DNA of 64,000 bases, from assembly GCF_002994745.2 (NCBI RefSeq), contig NC_037094.1:11283001-11347000 (forward strand), in the 5' to 3' direction. This document shows positions 25,086 through 35,811 of this stretch, one piece after another (within the stretch, counting starts at the first letter, position 1; every line of letters begins with the position of its first letter). This DNA comes from Rosa chinensis (taxonomy: Eukaryota > Streptophyta > Magnoliopsida > Rosales > Rosaceae). Both the position numbers and the translations under genes were made by a program. The notes under the pieces were generated by a model, which was not told the DNA's origin, searched no databases, and was given only the letters and a program-made list of their open reading frames with translations.

Positions 25086-25654
25086 CTAAATACAAGCTGC
25101 ATTATCTTCATAAATGCATGTAGGTTCATCCGTGGTAGACTTCAAACCACAAGTTCCTCGAATGTGTCTAACTACAGACCTTAGCGATATGCATTCTCGC
25201 ACGGCTTCATGTAGAGCGATAATCTCTGCATGATTTGAGGAAGTAGCAACCAGGGTCTGCTTTGTAGACCTCCAAGATATCGCAGTGCTTCCCATGGTAA
25301 AAACATAATCCGTTTGGGAGCGACCTTTATGAGGTAAGAGAGATACCCTGCATCAGCAAAACCCATCAAGACATCGTTGTCATTTTGATGGAAGGGAGGA
25401 GGAGCACGGAAGGTGGCGTTTTGCCTTGTGAAGTCTGATCCCACACTTCCATTATTTCTTTTCTCTCTGTAGGGATAGAACAAGCTCATATCAATCGTAC
25501 CTCTCAAGTATCGAAAGATTGTCTTTATGCCAATCCAAAGGCGCCGTGTTGGTGTAAAACTGTGTCGAGCTAATAATTTCACTGCGAATGAGATGTCTGG
25601 TCTTGTGTATTGAGCTAAGTACAATAATGCGCCTATTGCACTTAGATATGACAC
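25086..25654 (-). pseudogene. Copia element 3 RNase H region
   Basis: It reads SYLSAIGALLYLAQYTRPDI, FAVKLLARHS, IFRYLRGT and GFADAGYLS; then, in another frame, MGSTAISWRSTKQTLVATSS, NHAEIIALHEA and IYEDNAACI. The RNase H acidic residues (FADAG, NHAE, YEDN) are kept. A frameshift near 25300 joins the two frames. Confidence 0.8.
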
Positions 25655-25801
25655 TTCATCCTCTAATCTTCGTCCTCATCCCTTAGACGAAACAAATTTT
25701 TTCAGGCTCAAGACTACGACCGATCATGGGAGTACTCACAGGCTTTGCTTTATCTTCATTAAAGCGCCTTAATAATTTTTGAGTATATGCTGACTGATGG
25801 A

Positions 25802-26500
25802 TCATAATCCCATCACTACGGTGCTCGAGAGTCTGAGGCAAAACCGTGTTTTCCCAAGATCTTTCATCTCAAATTCAGATTTCAAGTACTTAGCAGTTTC
25901 CTTTAACTCATCTAGAGTTCCAATTAGGTTCATGTCATCGACATAAACTACTACAATTGCAAATCTGAAACTTATCCTCTTGATAAACACGCATGGTCAT
26001 ATTTTATTGTTGACATATCCCTTCCCAATCAAGTAATCACTTAGACGGTTATAACACATCCGTTCGGATTGTTTCAATCCATATAGTGAACGTCTCAATC
26101 TTATTGAAAACGTGCTCCGTGGTTTAGAACCACTTGACTTGGGCAATTGAAGTCCATCTGGAACCTTCTCAGAGATATCTAGATCCCCATAGAGATATGC
26201 TGTAACCACATCCATAAGCTGCATGTCAAGGTTTTCGGAAACTACCAAACTGACAAGGTAGCGGAACGTTATAACGTCCATTATGGGAGAATATGTCTCC
26301 TCGTAGTCGATTCAAGGGCGTTGTGAGAAACCTTGCCCCACAAAGCGGGCTTTGTATCTAACAACCTCATTTTTCTCATTACGCTTTCTAACAAAGACCC
26401 ATTTAAGGCCAATAGGCTTTATACTTGGGGGTGTCAGCTTTATAGGCCCAAATACCTGCCTCTTTGTTAGTTAATCCAATTCAACCTAGATCACATCTTT
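25802..26500 (-). pseudogene. Copia element 3 reverse transcriptase
   Basis: Minus-strand frames include GVRYKARFVGQGFSQRP-like scraps near 26330; MDVITFRYLVSLVVSENLDM, LMDVVTAYLYGDLD and RRSLYGLKQSERM (25997-26281); and FAIVVVYVDDMNLIGTLDE plus FEMKDLGKT (25802-25990), which includes the YVDD catalytic box. Stops divide the frame at about 25994 and 26285. Confidence 0.8.
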
Positions 26501-27880
26501 CCATTTAGGCCAGTCTGCTCTTCGTTGACATTCTTCAACGGAGCGAGGTTCGATATCATCATGTTCTATAATTCCTTGAGCAATAGAATATGCAAACACA
26601 TCATCAAGGATAATAGAATCTCGATTCAATGTCTCATGTACACTAGTGTAATTCATGGAGATCTCCCTATTCCCTGTAATTGGTTCTAACATTGGAGCGT
26701 CCCCCAATGATGTCTCTTGGACATAACCATAATCCGGAATATCTTCATGAGACGGGTTATTTATGTCGATGATTAATGGATTATATCTTTCTGTGCCAAA
26801 CTCACTTTCTTTCTCGGGTGAGAATCCATCGAACCTTTGGGCCTCCCACATTTCCTTACTGGGAGCCCGGCCTGAGCCACATTGCCATCACTATTAGTGG
26901 TGGAGGCGCCATGCCCAATACCCCTAGGGGTGGCGCCATGTCCATGATTTTTAGAGACATCAATCCTTGCAGGCATGTTTGCAGCAGGTATATGTGATCT
27001 TGTCACTTTAGCGATATCAAAAAACGCATCAGGCATAGAGTCTGCTACGTTATGAAGATCGAGAATTCTCCGCACTTCAATTTCGGACTGTGCAGTTCGA
27101 GGATCAAGATGAGACAAAATGGGGACAGACCACGACAATTCATGTTGTTCATGTTGAACATTATTGTTCCTATCTCCCCCAAACGACGGGAAGACTGTCT
27201 CATCAAAGTGACAATCTGTAAATCTAGCGGTACATAGATCACCTGTCAAGGGTTCTAAGTAGAGGATAATGGTTGGAGAGTCATATCCAACATAAATGCC
27301 TAATCGTCTTTGAGGACCCATTTTGGTGCGCTGTGGCGGCGCAATTGGCACATAAACTGTACACCAAAATATGTGTAAGTGTGAGACATCAGGCTCATAT
27401 CCAGTAACCATCTGGGACGCAGAAAATGGTTGAGTGGCAGTAGGCCTCAGACGAATGAGCACAGCTGTATGTAATATTGCATAGCCCCAAGCAGAAACAG
27501 GGAGATTGGTGCGCATAACCAATGCTCTAGCGACCATTTGTAGTCTTTTAATGACAGCTTATGTGAGACCATTTTGGGTGTGAACATGAGGAACAGGGTG
27601 TTCAACCTCAATCCCAATGGACATGCAATAGTCATCAAACGTTTTTGATGTAAACTCTCCAGCATTGTCAAGACGAATTGACTTAATGGGATGATCAGGG
27701 TGGTGAGTCCTTAATTTAATGATTTGTGCTAGGAGTTTAGCAAATGCAGCATTTCTTGTGGATTATTGCATGACATATGACCATCGCGTCGATGCATCAA
27801 CCAACACCATAAAATATCTAAATGGTCCACAAGTTGGTTGAATAGGTCCACAAATATCACCTTGGATTCTTTGTAAGAAT
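26486..27880 (-). pseudogene. Copia element 3 integrase and hinge
   Basis: The integrase core runs from about 27870 (IQGDICGPIQP) through a DAST box and IRLDNAGEFTS (about 27665) to the long open frame 26773-27537 (VARALVMRTNLPVSAWGYAI ... IYVGYDSPTI). A C-terminal hinge, CGRPKGSMDS, and the RT approach follow at 26486-26851. The D,D,E residues are all recognisable; stops near 27560 and 27770 break the frame. Confidence 0.78.
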
Positions 27881-28665
27881 TAAATATTTTTCTTAGTGTC
27901 TTTTGCATAGGATGGTCTCGATCCTAATTTTGCTAAAGAGCAGGCTTTGCAAAATGAAAGATGGGCTTTAGAAGAAACCAAGGAAGTATCCGGTTGAGCC
28001 ACGAAATCACAATTGACTTTAGAAGTAGACAAAGGAACCAAGGAGGTATTGGTGGCGTCAATACCACTTTTGGGCCGCAGGGGGTAGGCGGCGCCAGCCC
28101 TACCTTGGATTGAATTTTGGTTCTGACTTCTTTTTGTTTTGAAAAATGGATGTCCGTGTGAATTCTTTAATATATGGATCATCATATCACGACCTAGGTG
28201 TCCCAAACGATCATGCCAAAGCCTATATGTGTCAGAATCCCATAAGTCATCTCTCATGACGTGGTTGGATTCAATAATTCGAATAGTGGTTGCATACAAA
28301 CCACTAGAGCGACACATAAATTTCTCTAATACTTGTTTATGTCCGTAGTCATTAGAGGTGATGCAAAGGAACTCTTGTCCATTCTCACAATGTGTTTCCA
28401 TATGAAAACCATTGGCTCTTATATCTTTAAAACTCAATAGGGTTCTTCCAGCCCTAGGAGTATATAGAGCTTCGGTGACATTAATATTTGTGCCATTTGG
28501 CAACATAAATTGAGCTGGTCCTCGACCATGAATTAATTGTGATGGGCCAGCCATCGTAGTCACAGAAGATCGACTAGGCGTCATCCATAGAAATAGTTGC
28601 CTATGTCGCAATATAGTATGTGTGGTGCCACTATCAACAAGGCATTCCAACTCTCCAGGAAACAT
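27880..28665 (-). CDS. Copia element 3 protease / pre-integrase open frame
   Basis: A 261-codon open frame containing the aspartic protease site LVDSGTTHTI near its start and the pre-integrase zinc motif (LWHDRLGHLG ... FCKACSLAKLG). In the intact element it would be one segment of the gag-pol polyprotein, cleaved by its own protease. The frame is open through both motifs but stops right after FCKACSLAKLGSRPSYAKDT, so it no longer joins the integrase. Confidence 0.75.
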   Translation of the reverse strand: MFPGELECLVDSGTTHTILRHRQLFLWMTPSRSSVTTMAGPSQLIHGRGPAQFMLPNGTNINVTEALYTPRAGRTLLSFKDIRANGFHMETHCENGQEFLCITSNDYGHKQVLEKFMCRSSGLYATTIRIIESNHVMRDDLWDSDTYRLWHDRLGHLGRDMMIHILKNSHGHPFFKTKRSQNQNSIQGRAGAAYPLRPKSGIDATNTSLVPLSTSKVNCDFVAQPDTSLVSSKAHLSFCKACSLAKLGSRPSYAKDTKKNI

Positions 28666-29061
28666 ACTGAAAAATAATAAAGTTCGGAATTAAAACATGT
28701 CCATGACATCGAATAATAATACAATACTTTATTAATAAAGATAGCCAATGATTACATCAAAGGTCCCAAAAAGTCTAATCCAAAATAAAATCAAGGTCCC
28801 AAAAGTCTAATCCAAAATAAAATCAAACTAAGACACATTGTAGTCACTCTATCTGTTTGGTAACTCCAATCAAATATGACCAGGAAAGTAGAGAGAGATG
28901 TTGGTGGAGCGAGGCTCTCTTAAGTACCATTAATCTCAATGACTTTCCTAGACATCATATTTCATTGGGTGCACCACATAAGAAAGAGTTTAATACAATT
29001 GTCATTTATTGACTAAGGCATATTGCCATTACAAAAATTCTTGGAAAATAAAAGGACTATT

Positions 29062-30181
29062 CTAATCAAAGTCTGTAGCATCCTTGTGCACTTCATCTTC
29101 AGTTTTGAAGTCCTCTATGGTGAGATTGACATCTCCGCCATCTTCTTCTTCTGCAAGGTACACTTCTTGCTCCCTCAGATCCCTGTATGCCTTGTATCTT
29201 GAAGCTAGTTGCTCGCTTGCCTTGCATTGCTTGAACCAATGCTCACTTGATCCACATTGATGACACATGTCATTGTGGTTGCCTCCCTTTAATTGAGGTG
29301 CACGTTGTGGGCGTTCCCTAGGAGGGTTGGCGGGCACCACCACGACCTATGACGCCTCCACCACGAGCCATGGCGCCACCACCACGACCAGGGATACCAC
29401 GACCACCTCTCCCACGTGTGGCATTGCCCCCACGTGTATTCGCACCAAACCTGCGGTTTCCTTCCTTGTTAGGGCGGTTATATGGACCCATACGTCCCTC
29501 ATATCCCTTATTCTTAGGGTTCCGCTCCTTGCTCCCTCTTTTGGGTGCATTATTATTCTCCTCATGAATGCTCTTAGTTCCAATGGGTCTTGAATTATAA
29601 TTCCTCACGAGGATGTTATCATGTTTCTCAGCTACAGATATGAGATTGATAAACTGATAAAACCTCATGATCCGTCCAGCATTGACTTCAATGCGGTATT
29701 GCTTTGATACCACAATGGCTGAAACGGGGAAGGTGGAGAGAGTTTTCTCAATTAGCTCTTGCTCTGTGACAGGTTGTCCACAAAACCTCAACATGGACTG
29801 AAGGCGAAGAGCTTCTGAATTATATTCAGCAACAGACTTGAAATCAGCAAAGCTCAGATTGTTCCATTGAACCTTCAAGTCAGGGAGGAAGGAATCTTAG
29901 ACATTGTCAAAGCGTTTTGCTAGCGCTACCCATAGCTCTCTTGTATCCTTGATCGACATATACTCCAATCTGAGTGCCTTGTCCATATGGCGTCGCATCA
30001 AGATAACTACTTGAGCATGCTTTGTAGGTGTTCGCACGAACACACGATCATGGTTAGGTGCCTGGATTATGGGTAATATTCCCTTTAAAGTGAGGTGGTT
30101 CTCAACATCGGTTACCCAACTATGGTAATCCGAGCCTGTTGAGTCAAGCATGGGAAAGTCAAGTCTAGGTTCATTCGACAT
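29062..30181 (-). pseudogene. Copia element 3 gag
   Basis: It starts MSNEPRLDFPMLDSTGSDYH (30181), has a TAA at 29894-29896, and continues LKVQWNNLSFADFKSVAEYN with a Gly/Arg-rich stretch ([13 protein letters not shown]). After a frameshift near 29340 it carries the CCHC zinc knuckle CHQCGSSEHWFKQC and an acidic tail. Capsid-like helical content and the knuckle identify gag. One stop and one frameshift separate it into three pieces. Confidence 0.8.
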
Positions 30182-30935
30182 CCTGAAAGTAAGAAGAGAA
30201 AATATATTAGTTTCGGAGCTAAACTTCCACGAAAACTAAAATAATAAGATTTCAGAGCTATGCTACCAAGAAAACAATTTCCAAGAATCTCTTTTGGATT
30301 AGACCAAACAATAATGTTTTAATATAGTCACAATTTGATGCTTACGGACGCTCTTAGTCCGAGCATTATGAACACTCTTAGTTCATACGAACACTCTTAG
30401 TTCGTTAAGCGTGAATCCCCACAATTCTGATTTATTAAATAATCGAACCCATGTTCGTATATTAAAAATCCTGCAGAAAATAAAGGAATTTAAAAGACAA
30501 GAAAGCAGGAACTTTAATCTTTAAAACTTGTTGAAATTCGGAACAGATTCGCTTCTGAACAGCTCCCAGTGTGCATATCTCAAAACGACTCCAATAGGGC
30601 TGAAATTTAGAGGTCAGATAGAAGAGGTAAAGATGAACAACTTTAATGAAGGAAGGATTTTGATCTGAGGTCCCAATCAAGACTTTTTGGGGCTTGCAAA
30701 CAGGCTAATCTGCACAAGAATGAGCGTGTTACTGTGCTGCAGGGGCAGCAAGCGTGCGACAATGTTGCAGGGGATGTAGGAGGCACATGGGTGCTCAAGG
30801 GCTGCAGGAGCAGCACACGGTATGGCCGGCTAGCAAGGGCTAGGAGCTTGTGGCAATTTTTTGTGAAAGAAATTTCGGGTGTTAGGGTTTTTTTTTCCTT
30901 GCTAGGGCTTGGGTTGGAGTATCGTGCTGATAATG
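30182..30935 (-). other. Leader of copia element 3
   Basis: Non-coding leader between the 5' LTR and gag. The plus-strand phrase (a/c)actcttagttc occurs three times at about 30347-30403, and the segment resembles the leader remnant at 3556-3931. A primer-site-like sequence abuts the LTR. Confidence 0.6.
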
Positions 30936-31139
30936 TGTTGTAGAGAATTGGAAAAATGTATTGTATTCATCTCACCATGAGGTTTATATAGGGTTACATC
31001 ATATATACAAAAGGCAATACATAATAGCTATACTAATCAATCGCACATTACAAGTATGTCAATCGCATACATTACGAGTCTGTCAATCGCATACATTAAA
31101 CAATACCTATTGCATGAATAGTCATTATCATTCACAACA
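30936..31139 (-). repeat. 5' LTR of copia element 3
   Basis: A 204-bp partner of 24292-24495 with five differences by eye. It contains ttatatagggttac (minus-strand TATA-like context reads accctatataaacc), a plausible promoter for the element. Confidence 0.92.
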
Positions 31140-31144
31140 CATTT

Positions 31145-31466
31145 CATATTTTTGATCTTGTATGTAGATGACATTTTGCTACCAGTAGGCAGCAGCAATG
31201 TCATTCTACAGTAGGTCACCAAAGAGTTGTTGTTGAAGAATTTTGATATGAAAGATATGAGAGAAGCACATTGTGTAATTAACATAGAAATTACCAGAAA
31301 TAGAGATCAGTGTACACTGAGATTATCATACAAGAATTATATTGACAAAATGTTGCACAGGTTTGGTTTGAAAAATTGCAAATCTAGTGACTCACCTACG
31401 TTAAAGGGTGACAAACTGCAGAAGGAATACATATTATCAAGTATGTTAGTTATTCACGATCATTAG
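31145..31466 (+). pseudogene. Copia element 2 reverse transcriptase, 3' part
   Basis: Continuation of the split RT gene: IFLILYVDDILLP, NFDMKDMREAHCVINIEITR, TLRLSYKNYIDKMLHRFGLK and then a stop. Removing the nested element and one CATTT rejoins the GSHF-IFLILYVDD phrase in frame, which proves the order of insertion. RNase H is absent after 31466. Confidence 0.8.
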
Positions 31467-31524
31467 ACATATCTCTTTTGAGTGGAGGTTAATTTTTCAA
31501 TATTCATTTACCACATAATTCATT

Positions 31525-31528
<4 letters not shown>

Positions 31529-31561
<33 letters not shown>
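31529..31561. repeat. (AC)n microsatellite
   Basis: About 16 uninterrupted AC units. Confidence 0.95.
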
Positions 31562-31567
<6 letters not shown>

Positions 31568-31691
31568 AATAGTTTTGATACTATATCAATAAAATATGCA
31601 GTTTATGATTTAAACTATATTTTCATCTTGTTGAAGTTTATTCTGGATCGAACATGCTTATACAAATCGATTACTGTGGAATAAGTGTTAA

Positions 31692-32133
31692 TGTCTACGA
31701 TTGGTTAACGTTGGTCCGATGGACGGACCGCTACTTAAGATATTCTCAGAGCTTCCGCTACCTGTCAAGTAAAATACAAAAGGCGTCAGAGGGAGACCGC
31801 GCTGGGCGGTCTTCTCTTCTCTGATGCCTAAGTTAGTCAATGTATTTGTGTGACAGAATAACAGTAGGTAAGTAGTAAAATGCGTCATTAATGAGGAGAG
31901 AGGAGATAACCTTTTATAGGTGGGGAAAATGCTGATCTCTTCCATATTTTCGATGTGGGACTGATATGCTTCAGTTCCCAGCTTCTGGAGCTTCTGATGC
32001 CATCTTGACGCGGAGCGTCGGCGGTGATCTGGAGATGAGCTGGGGCTCAGGCGGTAGCCTGCTTGGCTGTGTTTCCGTAGGTTACTCCGTTGACGGGAGT
32101 TGGTACCGCTGGTGGTAGCATGAGCGTGGCTCA
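31692..32133 (-). mobile_element. Probable solo LTR, about 442 bp, minus orientation
   Basis: On the minus strand the block starts tgagccacgctcatg and ends atcgtagaca (TG..CA). It has a TATA-like cctataaaagg at about 31910-31920 and is GC-richer than its surroundings. No primer site, polypurine tract or coding region flanks it. The immediate 5-mers gttaa and ttaga are not a clean duplication, so boundaries are tentative. Confidence 0.5.
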
Positions 32134-32679
32134 TTAGAGCTAATTATGCTTGACAAATGCTCATGTAAGTACAATAAGCATAAATAAATTTATCATACTT
32201 GGAGTAATTCATGTAATTATATTTGTTGTGCTATGAGTACAGAAGAATGATGTTTTATCAACCCATCATGATCTTTTGTAGTTCAATATGGTTGAATAAA
32301 ACTGACATAATTTTGAGAAACAGATGGTTCTTTTTGAATTCAAGTGCACACTTAAGAAAACAACTTATTTACATGTGATGACTTTGTAAAATATCTAGTT
32401 CAACGGAAGATTGTAAAACTATATACGAACTTGGCATGTAGTAAGATGTTTTAGGATTCAAATTTAAGCATGTGTATTATATAAACCAATGTAACCAAAT
32501 AAGGTTTATAAAATGCAATCTAGTTTTGAATTCAAATTCAAATCTGTATAGTTATCGAGTCAAATCCTTATCAGACAAGATAGAAAGTTATTGACAGCTC
32601 CTTGATGGAAGGAACTGTTCTAACTGTTGTCATTTGGTTTAAGAAGTAAGGATGCCTTCATTGATTTCTATCAGAACAT
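32134..32679 (+). other. Degenerate 3' part of copia element 2
   Basis: AT-rich non-coding sequence before the recognisable LTR end. It may be diverged 5' LTR sequence, but I could not align it with 19002-19496. Confidence 0.35.
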
Positions 32680-33003
32680 CACTACTCTCACTCGTTTTGT
32701 CCTATCATACAAACTAAGAGATCAAGGCTGCATCTAGGAGAAGACAACGAAAATGACACCACAAGTACCACAAGTTGTTAGTATTTTGCAACCCTTTTAA
32801 GTCAACAAAATCAATCTTTAATTCAACATGGACTTCAATTCTGTTAGGTTTCAAACTTATTAGAATCTAGTACTATAATTTATTGCTATTACATATATTT
32901 GGTTACTGTGGGAATATTTTCACGACAATGATTCACGATTGTGATTCACTGCAGTGATCATTTCCATAGCTAAAGTAGGTCCACAAACTGTGAGAATCTA
33001 ACA
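32680..33003 (+). repeat. Truncated 3' LTR of copia element 2
   Basis: It aligns with 19497-19865: shared phrases include atcactactct, gcatctaggagaaga, gttgttagtattttg and cacaaactgtga.aatctaaca. A roughly 40-bp stretch of the other copy (19615-19655) is missing. The divergence is much larger than between the LTRs of element 3, in keeping with an older insertion. Confidence 0.75.
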
Positions 33004-33810
33004 AATGTGGCCAAGATGTATATGAAAACCAAACTATCTAGGCCTAAAAGAAGATATGAAAATTTATTGACCTTGGGTGTCAACATTGTCTTAGGCCTTG
33101 GGCTTGAGCCCTTGGCATTCTCTTGGCATAGAGTGTTATCATATGATTCATATCTAGCTATCTTCCCTTTGCATCAGGTGTTGGCATTTGCTTGGCCTTG
33201 AGCTTTTGGCATTGACATTGGCATTGGTTTTGGCATGGCCTTGGGTGGTGGCTTTGGCATTTGCATCTGCATCAGGCGACTCGTTGCTATATATAATTGT
33301 TCGAAGACATCAAGTAGCACACATCGACTTTCACCCAAACGTACTAATTCTCGGAATGCTAATTTTAAGCACCAGGTTCAGGTGTTTTAGTGAACTATTT
33401 TAGTATTTTTAACCATATAATATTTCATATGTATAAGTTCTCCAATTGGATCTTGTTTGTAGTTCCATATAATGAATTAAATAATAAACGAATGTTATGA
33501 CTTGTGAAGCCCCCTCACACTCTTCCTCACTGGCTACACGAGTTCCCCTCAAATTTGAGGTATTTATAAACCCTAGTCTTCCTTACTAGCACACGCGCAT
33601 CTTGATCAATATACGGTAATCAGTAGTTATAACATAATTAGAGCTTTACATGCATTGCTGTAAAAGAACTTCATCCATTAATTTTGTGATAAACGGTTGA
33701 GAAATATAGGATAATTATCCATGCAAGTCCCAAAAAATGTCTCGAGTACGAAGTACCAACAAACCTTTGATGACAAACATCTTAGCTAGTTCCCACGAGT
33801 CCAATCTAAA
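33004..33810. other. Intergenic stretch upstream of the oleosin gene
   Basis: At 33060-33285 the sequence has many degenerate copies of ttggc(a/c)tt, giving a low-complexity tract. The rest is AT-rich and carries tttataaacccta at about 33561. No gene is supported. Confidence 0.5.
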
Positions 33811-33813
33811 GTG

Positions 33814-33834
33814 CATGCAATCCTCCACGTGTCT
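33814..33834 (+). promoter_or_regulatory. RY element and ABRE/G-box-like site upstream of oleosin
   Basis: CATGCA (33814-33819, RY motif, bound by B3 seed regulators) is followed 6 bp later by CCACGTGTC (33826-33834, ABRE/G-box core bound by bZIP factors), about 165 bp before the ATG. This pairing is typical of seed-storage and oleosin promoters. Regulation is inferred from motifs only. Confidence 0.5.
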
Positions 33835-33993
33835 TCTCCACCCTCTTCTTTCAACACTCACGACCTTTATCCTTCATCTCACCGCCACTCTCCCACTATA
33901 CCATCCCCTCCCCTTCTCTCATTCTCAACAATTCTTCATAGCAGATCGATCACCAAATCTTTGCAAACAAAACCAAGTAAAACCCTACTAGCA

Positions 33994-34662
33994 ATGGCGG
34001 ATCAGAGAAAGCAACATCAGCAGCAACAATACCGCGGTGTTGGCGATGATCAGCAGAGCCAGCAGTACTACGGCGGTGGCGGTGATCAGCAGAATCAGCA
34101 GTACCAGTACTCCTCGGACGCTAAGAGCCTCCTTCCCCAACATGGACCCTCCGCCTCACAAGTCATTGCAGTCATAACTCTTGTTCCTCTCGGTGGGACC
34201 CTCCTACTGCTCGCCGGCCTCACACTGGCCGGAACTTTCATTGGGATGGCCCTCTCGACGCCGCTGTTTGTGATTTTCAGCCCTATTTTGGTGCCGGCTA
34301 TTGCCACCATCGGCTTGGCTGTGGCCGGCATTTTGACCTCGGGGGCTTTCGGGATCACGGGGCTCTCGTCTTTCTCGTGGTTGGCCAACTATCTGAGACG
34401 CACGCATCTGCCGCAGCAGGCAATCCGGGGCGTGCAGGAGACTTCGGGCCAGTTGACGCATAAGGCTAGGGATCTGGGCCGCACTGTCTCCGAAAAGACC
34501 CAGGAAGCTGGCCAAGCTGTCCAGGGGAAGGCCCAAGAAGTGGACCAGGCTGTGCAGAGCAAGGCCAATGTCCAAAGCAAGGCCCAAGAAGTAGGACAGA
34601 AGGCCCAGGATACTGGAAGGAGTCACGAAGGCGGTAGAGCTCGGGATGTGAAGGTGACATAG
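33994..34662 (+). CDS. Oleosin, oil-body coat protein
   Basis: Single-exon gene of 222 codons. Oleosins coat lipid droplets, keeping them small and stable in seeds and pollen. The protein has a Gln/Tyr-rich polar N-terminus (residues 1-50); a long hydrophobic hairpin (about 57-125) with the proline knot [12 protein letters not shown] (P90, S96-P97, P101), the family hallmark; and a polar C-terminus. The C-terminal tail (about 155-207) is a run of KAQEV / KTQEAG / KANVQ units resembling LEA group-3 11-mers, likely amphipathic helix. I chose ATG 33994 because the upstream in-frame extension to 33811 is Ser/His/Pro-rich UTR-like sequence absent from oleosins. A polyadenylation-like AATAAA lies at 34790. 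RY and ABRE motifs upstream suggest seed expression. Confidence 0.93.
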   Translation: MADQRKQHQQQQYRGVGDDQQSQQYYGGGGDQQNQQYQYSSDAKSLLPQHGPSASQVIAVITLVPLGGTLLLLAGLTLAGTFIGMALSTPLFVIFSPILVPAIATIGLAVAGILTSGAFGITGLSSFSWLANYLRRTHLPQQAIRGVQETSGQLTHKARDLGRTVSEKTQEAGQAVQGKAQEVDQAVQSKANVQSKAQEVGQKAQDTGRSHEGGRARDVKVT

Positions 34663-35811
34663 ATTATGGGCAGACCTCGATGAGTCTCTCTCTCCCTTTC
34701 TAGTTTTTGGTTTAGCTATTTTGTGTTGCGTTGATGGTAGTTGTATGTTTGTTTTTATCATTTTGTGTGTGTTAAATGTTGTAAGTGTTAATAAAGGAGT
34801 GTCCTATAGGTAGTAATCCGAGCCTCATAGGTTTATTCTGTATGTCCTTGTCTTTCTATTTTCAATTTACTATTGTCGTTTGGAACGAAGTGTTTGGATT
34901 TACTATCTTTCAAGTCACATTATCTATCTCATATGGCTTATATTAGCATGAAATGATTGAATCACTTTTGGTAAAATCACATAATTTAGTGTTCGGTAGC
35001 ACACTAGCACATTTGTTAGAAGCACATAATGATTCCAAGTTCGCCCTTCTTGACTATTTCTGTTGAACACTGGTCTAGAACGATTATGATGACCTACAAA
35101 TTCATTTTTTAAAGCAATGCCAAACGAGCTTGAGCTACACTGAAATGTCCTGGCATGGATAGCTAAGTTGATCTCAGTGGTTGATATGGCTCAACAATAT
35201 ATTTCACTGTCTGAATGATCGAAACACCCAAGAAACATTATCTTTATTGATTGCATCATGCAGAGGAAGAAAGGATAAGCTAGGAAGAAAATGGAAGAGA
35301 CAAAGTACAGAAAGAGAGAGCCAACATAAGATCCAACCCATAAAACTCCATGAAGCACCAGATAGCATCCGCAAGGCGGTGAAAACAAAGCAGAAGCAAT
35401 GTTGCCCCTGACCTTCCCTCATATTCTAATAACTCTGTATACACATACAGGTCCTTGTCTCTTAAGACTTTCATCTTCAACTACGTGCATAATGAATTAA
35501 CTGGCTACTTTATAATTTGTGTGTCTATCTCTAACTCTTATGTTCTTATCGAATAGAGTCAATAGACGTTTAGATATTGCCATCTCTCTCGACCTGTAGC
35601 TAGACCACCACCTGTTTGATAATTTGCCCAGTTGTTTAAAAAATGCTAGCTAGGTCCATACATATTGTTAATATAATAAGCAACTTAGGGAAGACAACAT
35701 TCAATAATTTTCCGGCTATTTTTGCTAGCAAAGACAACCAAGTAATGCCAAAACCGGAAGCCTCATTCATATTTCTCTTAGCCTCCTAGCTATGCTGATT
35801 ATTATTTCACT
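34663..35811. other. Oleosin 3' UTR and intergenic spacer
   Basis: The first 135 bp are probable 3' UTR ending near AATAAA at 34790. A minus-strand open region at 35190-35480 has several overlapping frames with Phe/Leu-rich composition and an aataaag phrase on that strand, reminiscent of a retroelement tail, but no signature motif. No other gene is supported. Confidence 0.45.

Larger units (their letters stand above)
24287..31144 (-). mobile_element. Complete Ty1-copia element 3, nested, with 5-bp target duplication
   Basis: The LTRs are 24292-24495 and 30936-31139, 204 bp each. By eye they differ at 5 positions (about 2.5 percent). Both begin tgtt and end aaca. The identical 5-mer CATTT flanks the element (24287-24291 and 31140-31144). 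Next to the left LTR is a polypurine tract on the minus strand (ccaaaggggag, 24496-24506). Next to the right LTR is a primer-site phrase (minus strand attatcagcacgat, about 30922-30935). Coding regions run on the minus strand from gag (30181) to RNase H (25086). It is inserted inside the RT gene of element 2. Low LTR divergence implies a recent insertion relative to its host. Confidence 0.93.
19002..33003 (+). mobile_element. Ty1-copia element 2, old and heavily interrupted
   Basis: The element has the LTR at 19002-19865, a primer site at 19866, gag remains from 21838, integrase remains at 22830-23045, RT remains at 23677-24286 and 31145-31466, and a truncated 3' LTR at about 32680-33003 ending gtgagaatctaaca. 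Its protein remains resemble element 1 (for example TGLPKFLW and YFIGYSEKSK against TGLPKFLW and YFIGYPDKSK). RNase H is missing. Later insertions: a Mutator-like element (20500-21697), an LTR-derived piece (23059-23281), a complete reverse-oriented copia (24292-31139) and a solo LTR (31692-32133). Confidence 0.75.

Noticed and set aside
33811..33993. Longer oleosin reading frame with an upstream start
   Set aside because: The extra 61 residues are Ser/His/Pro-rich UTR-like sequence unlike any oleosin N-terminus; MADQ at 33994 fits the family, and the RY/ABRE motifs overlap the upstream start.
34204..34761. 185-codon minus-strand frame over the oleosin gene
   Set aside because: It is the complement of the GC-rich oleosin coding sequence, with no signature of its own.
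35190..35480. LINE or gene tail on the minus strand
   Set aside because: The composition is suggestive, but no RT/RNase H phrase, poly(A) run or target duplication was found.
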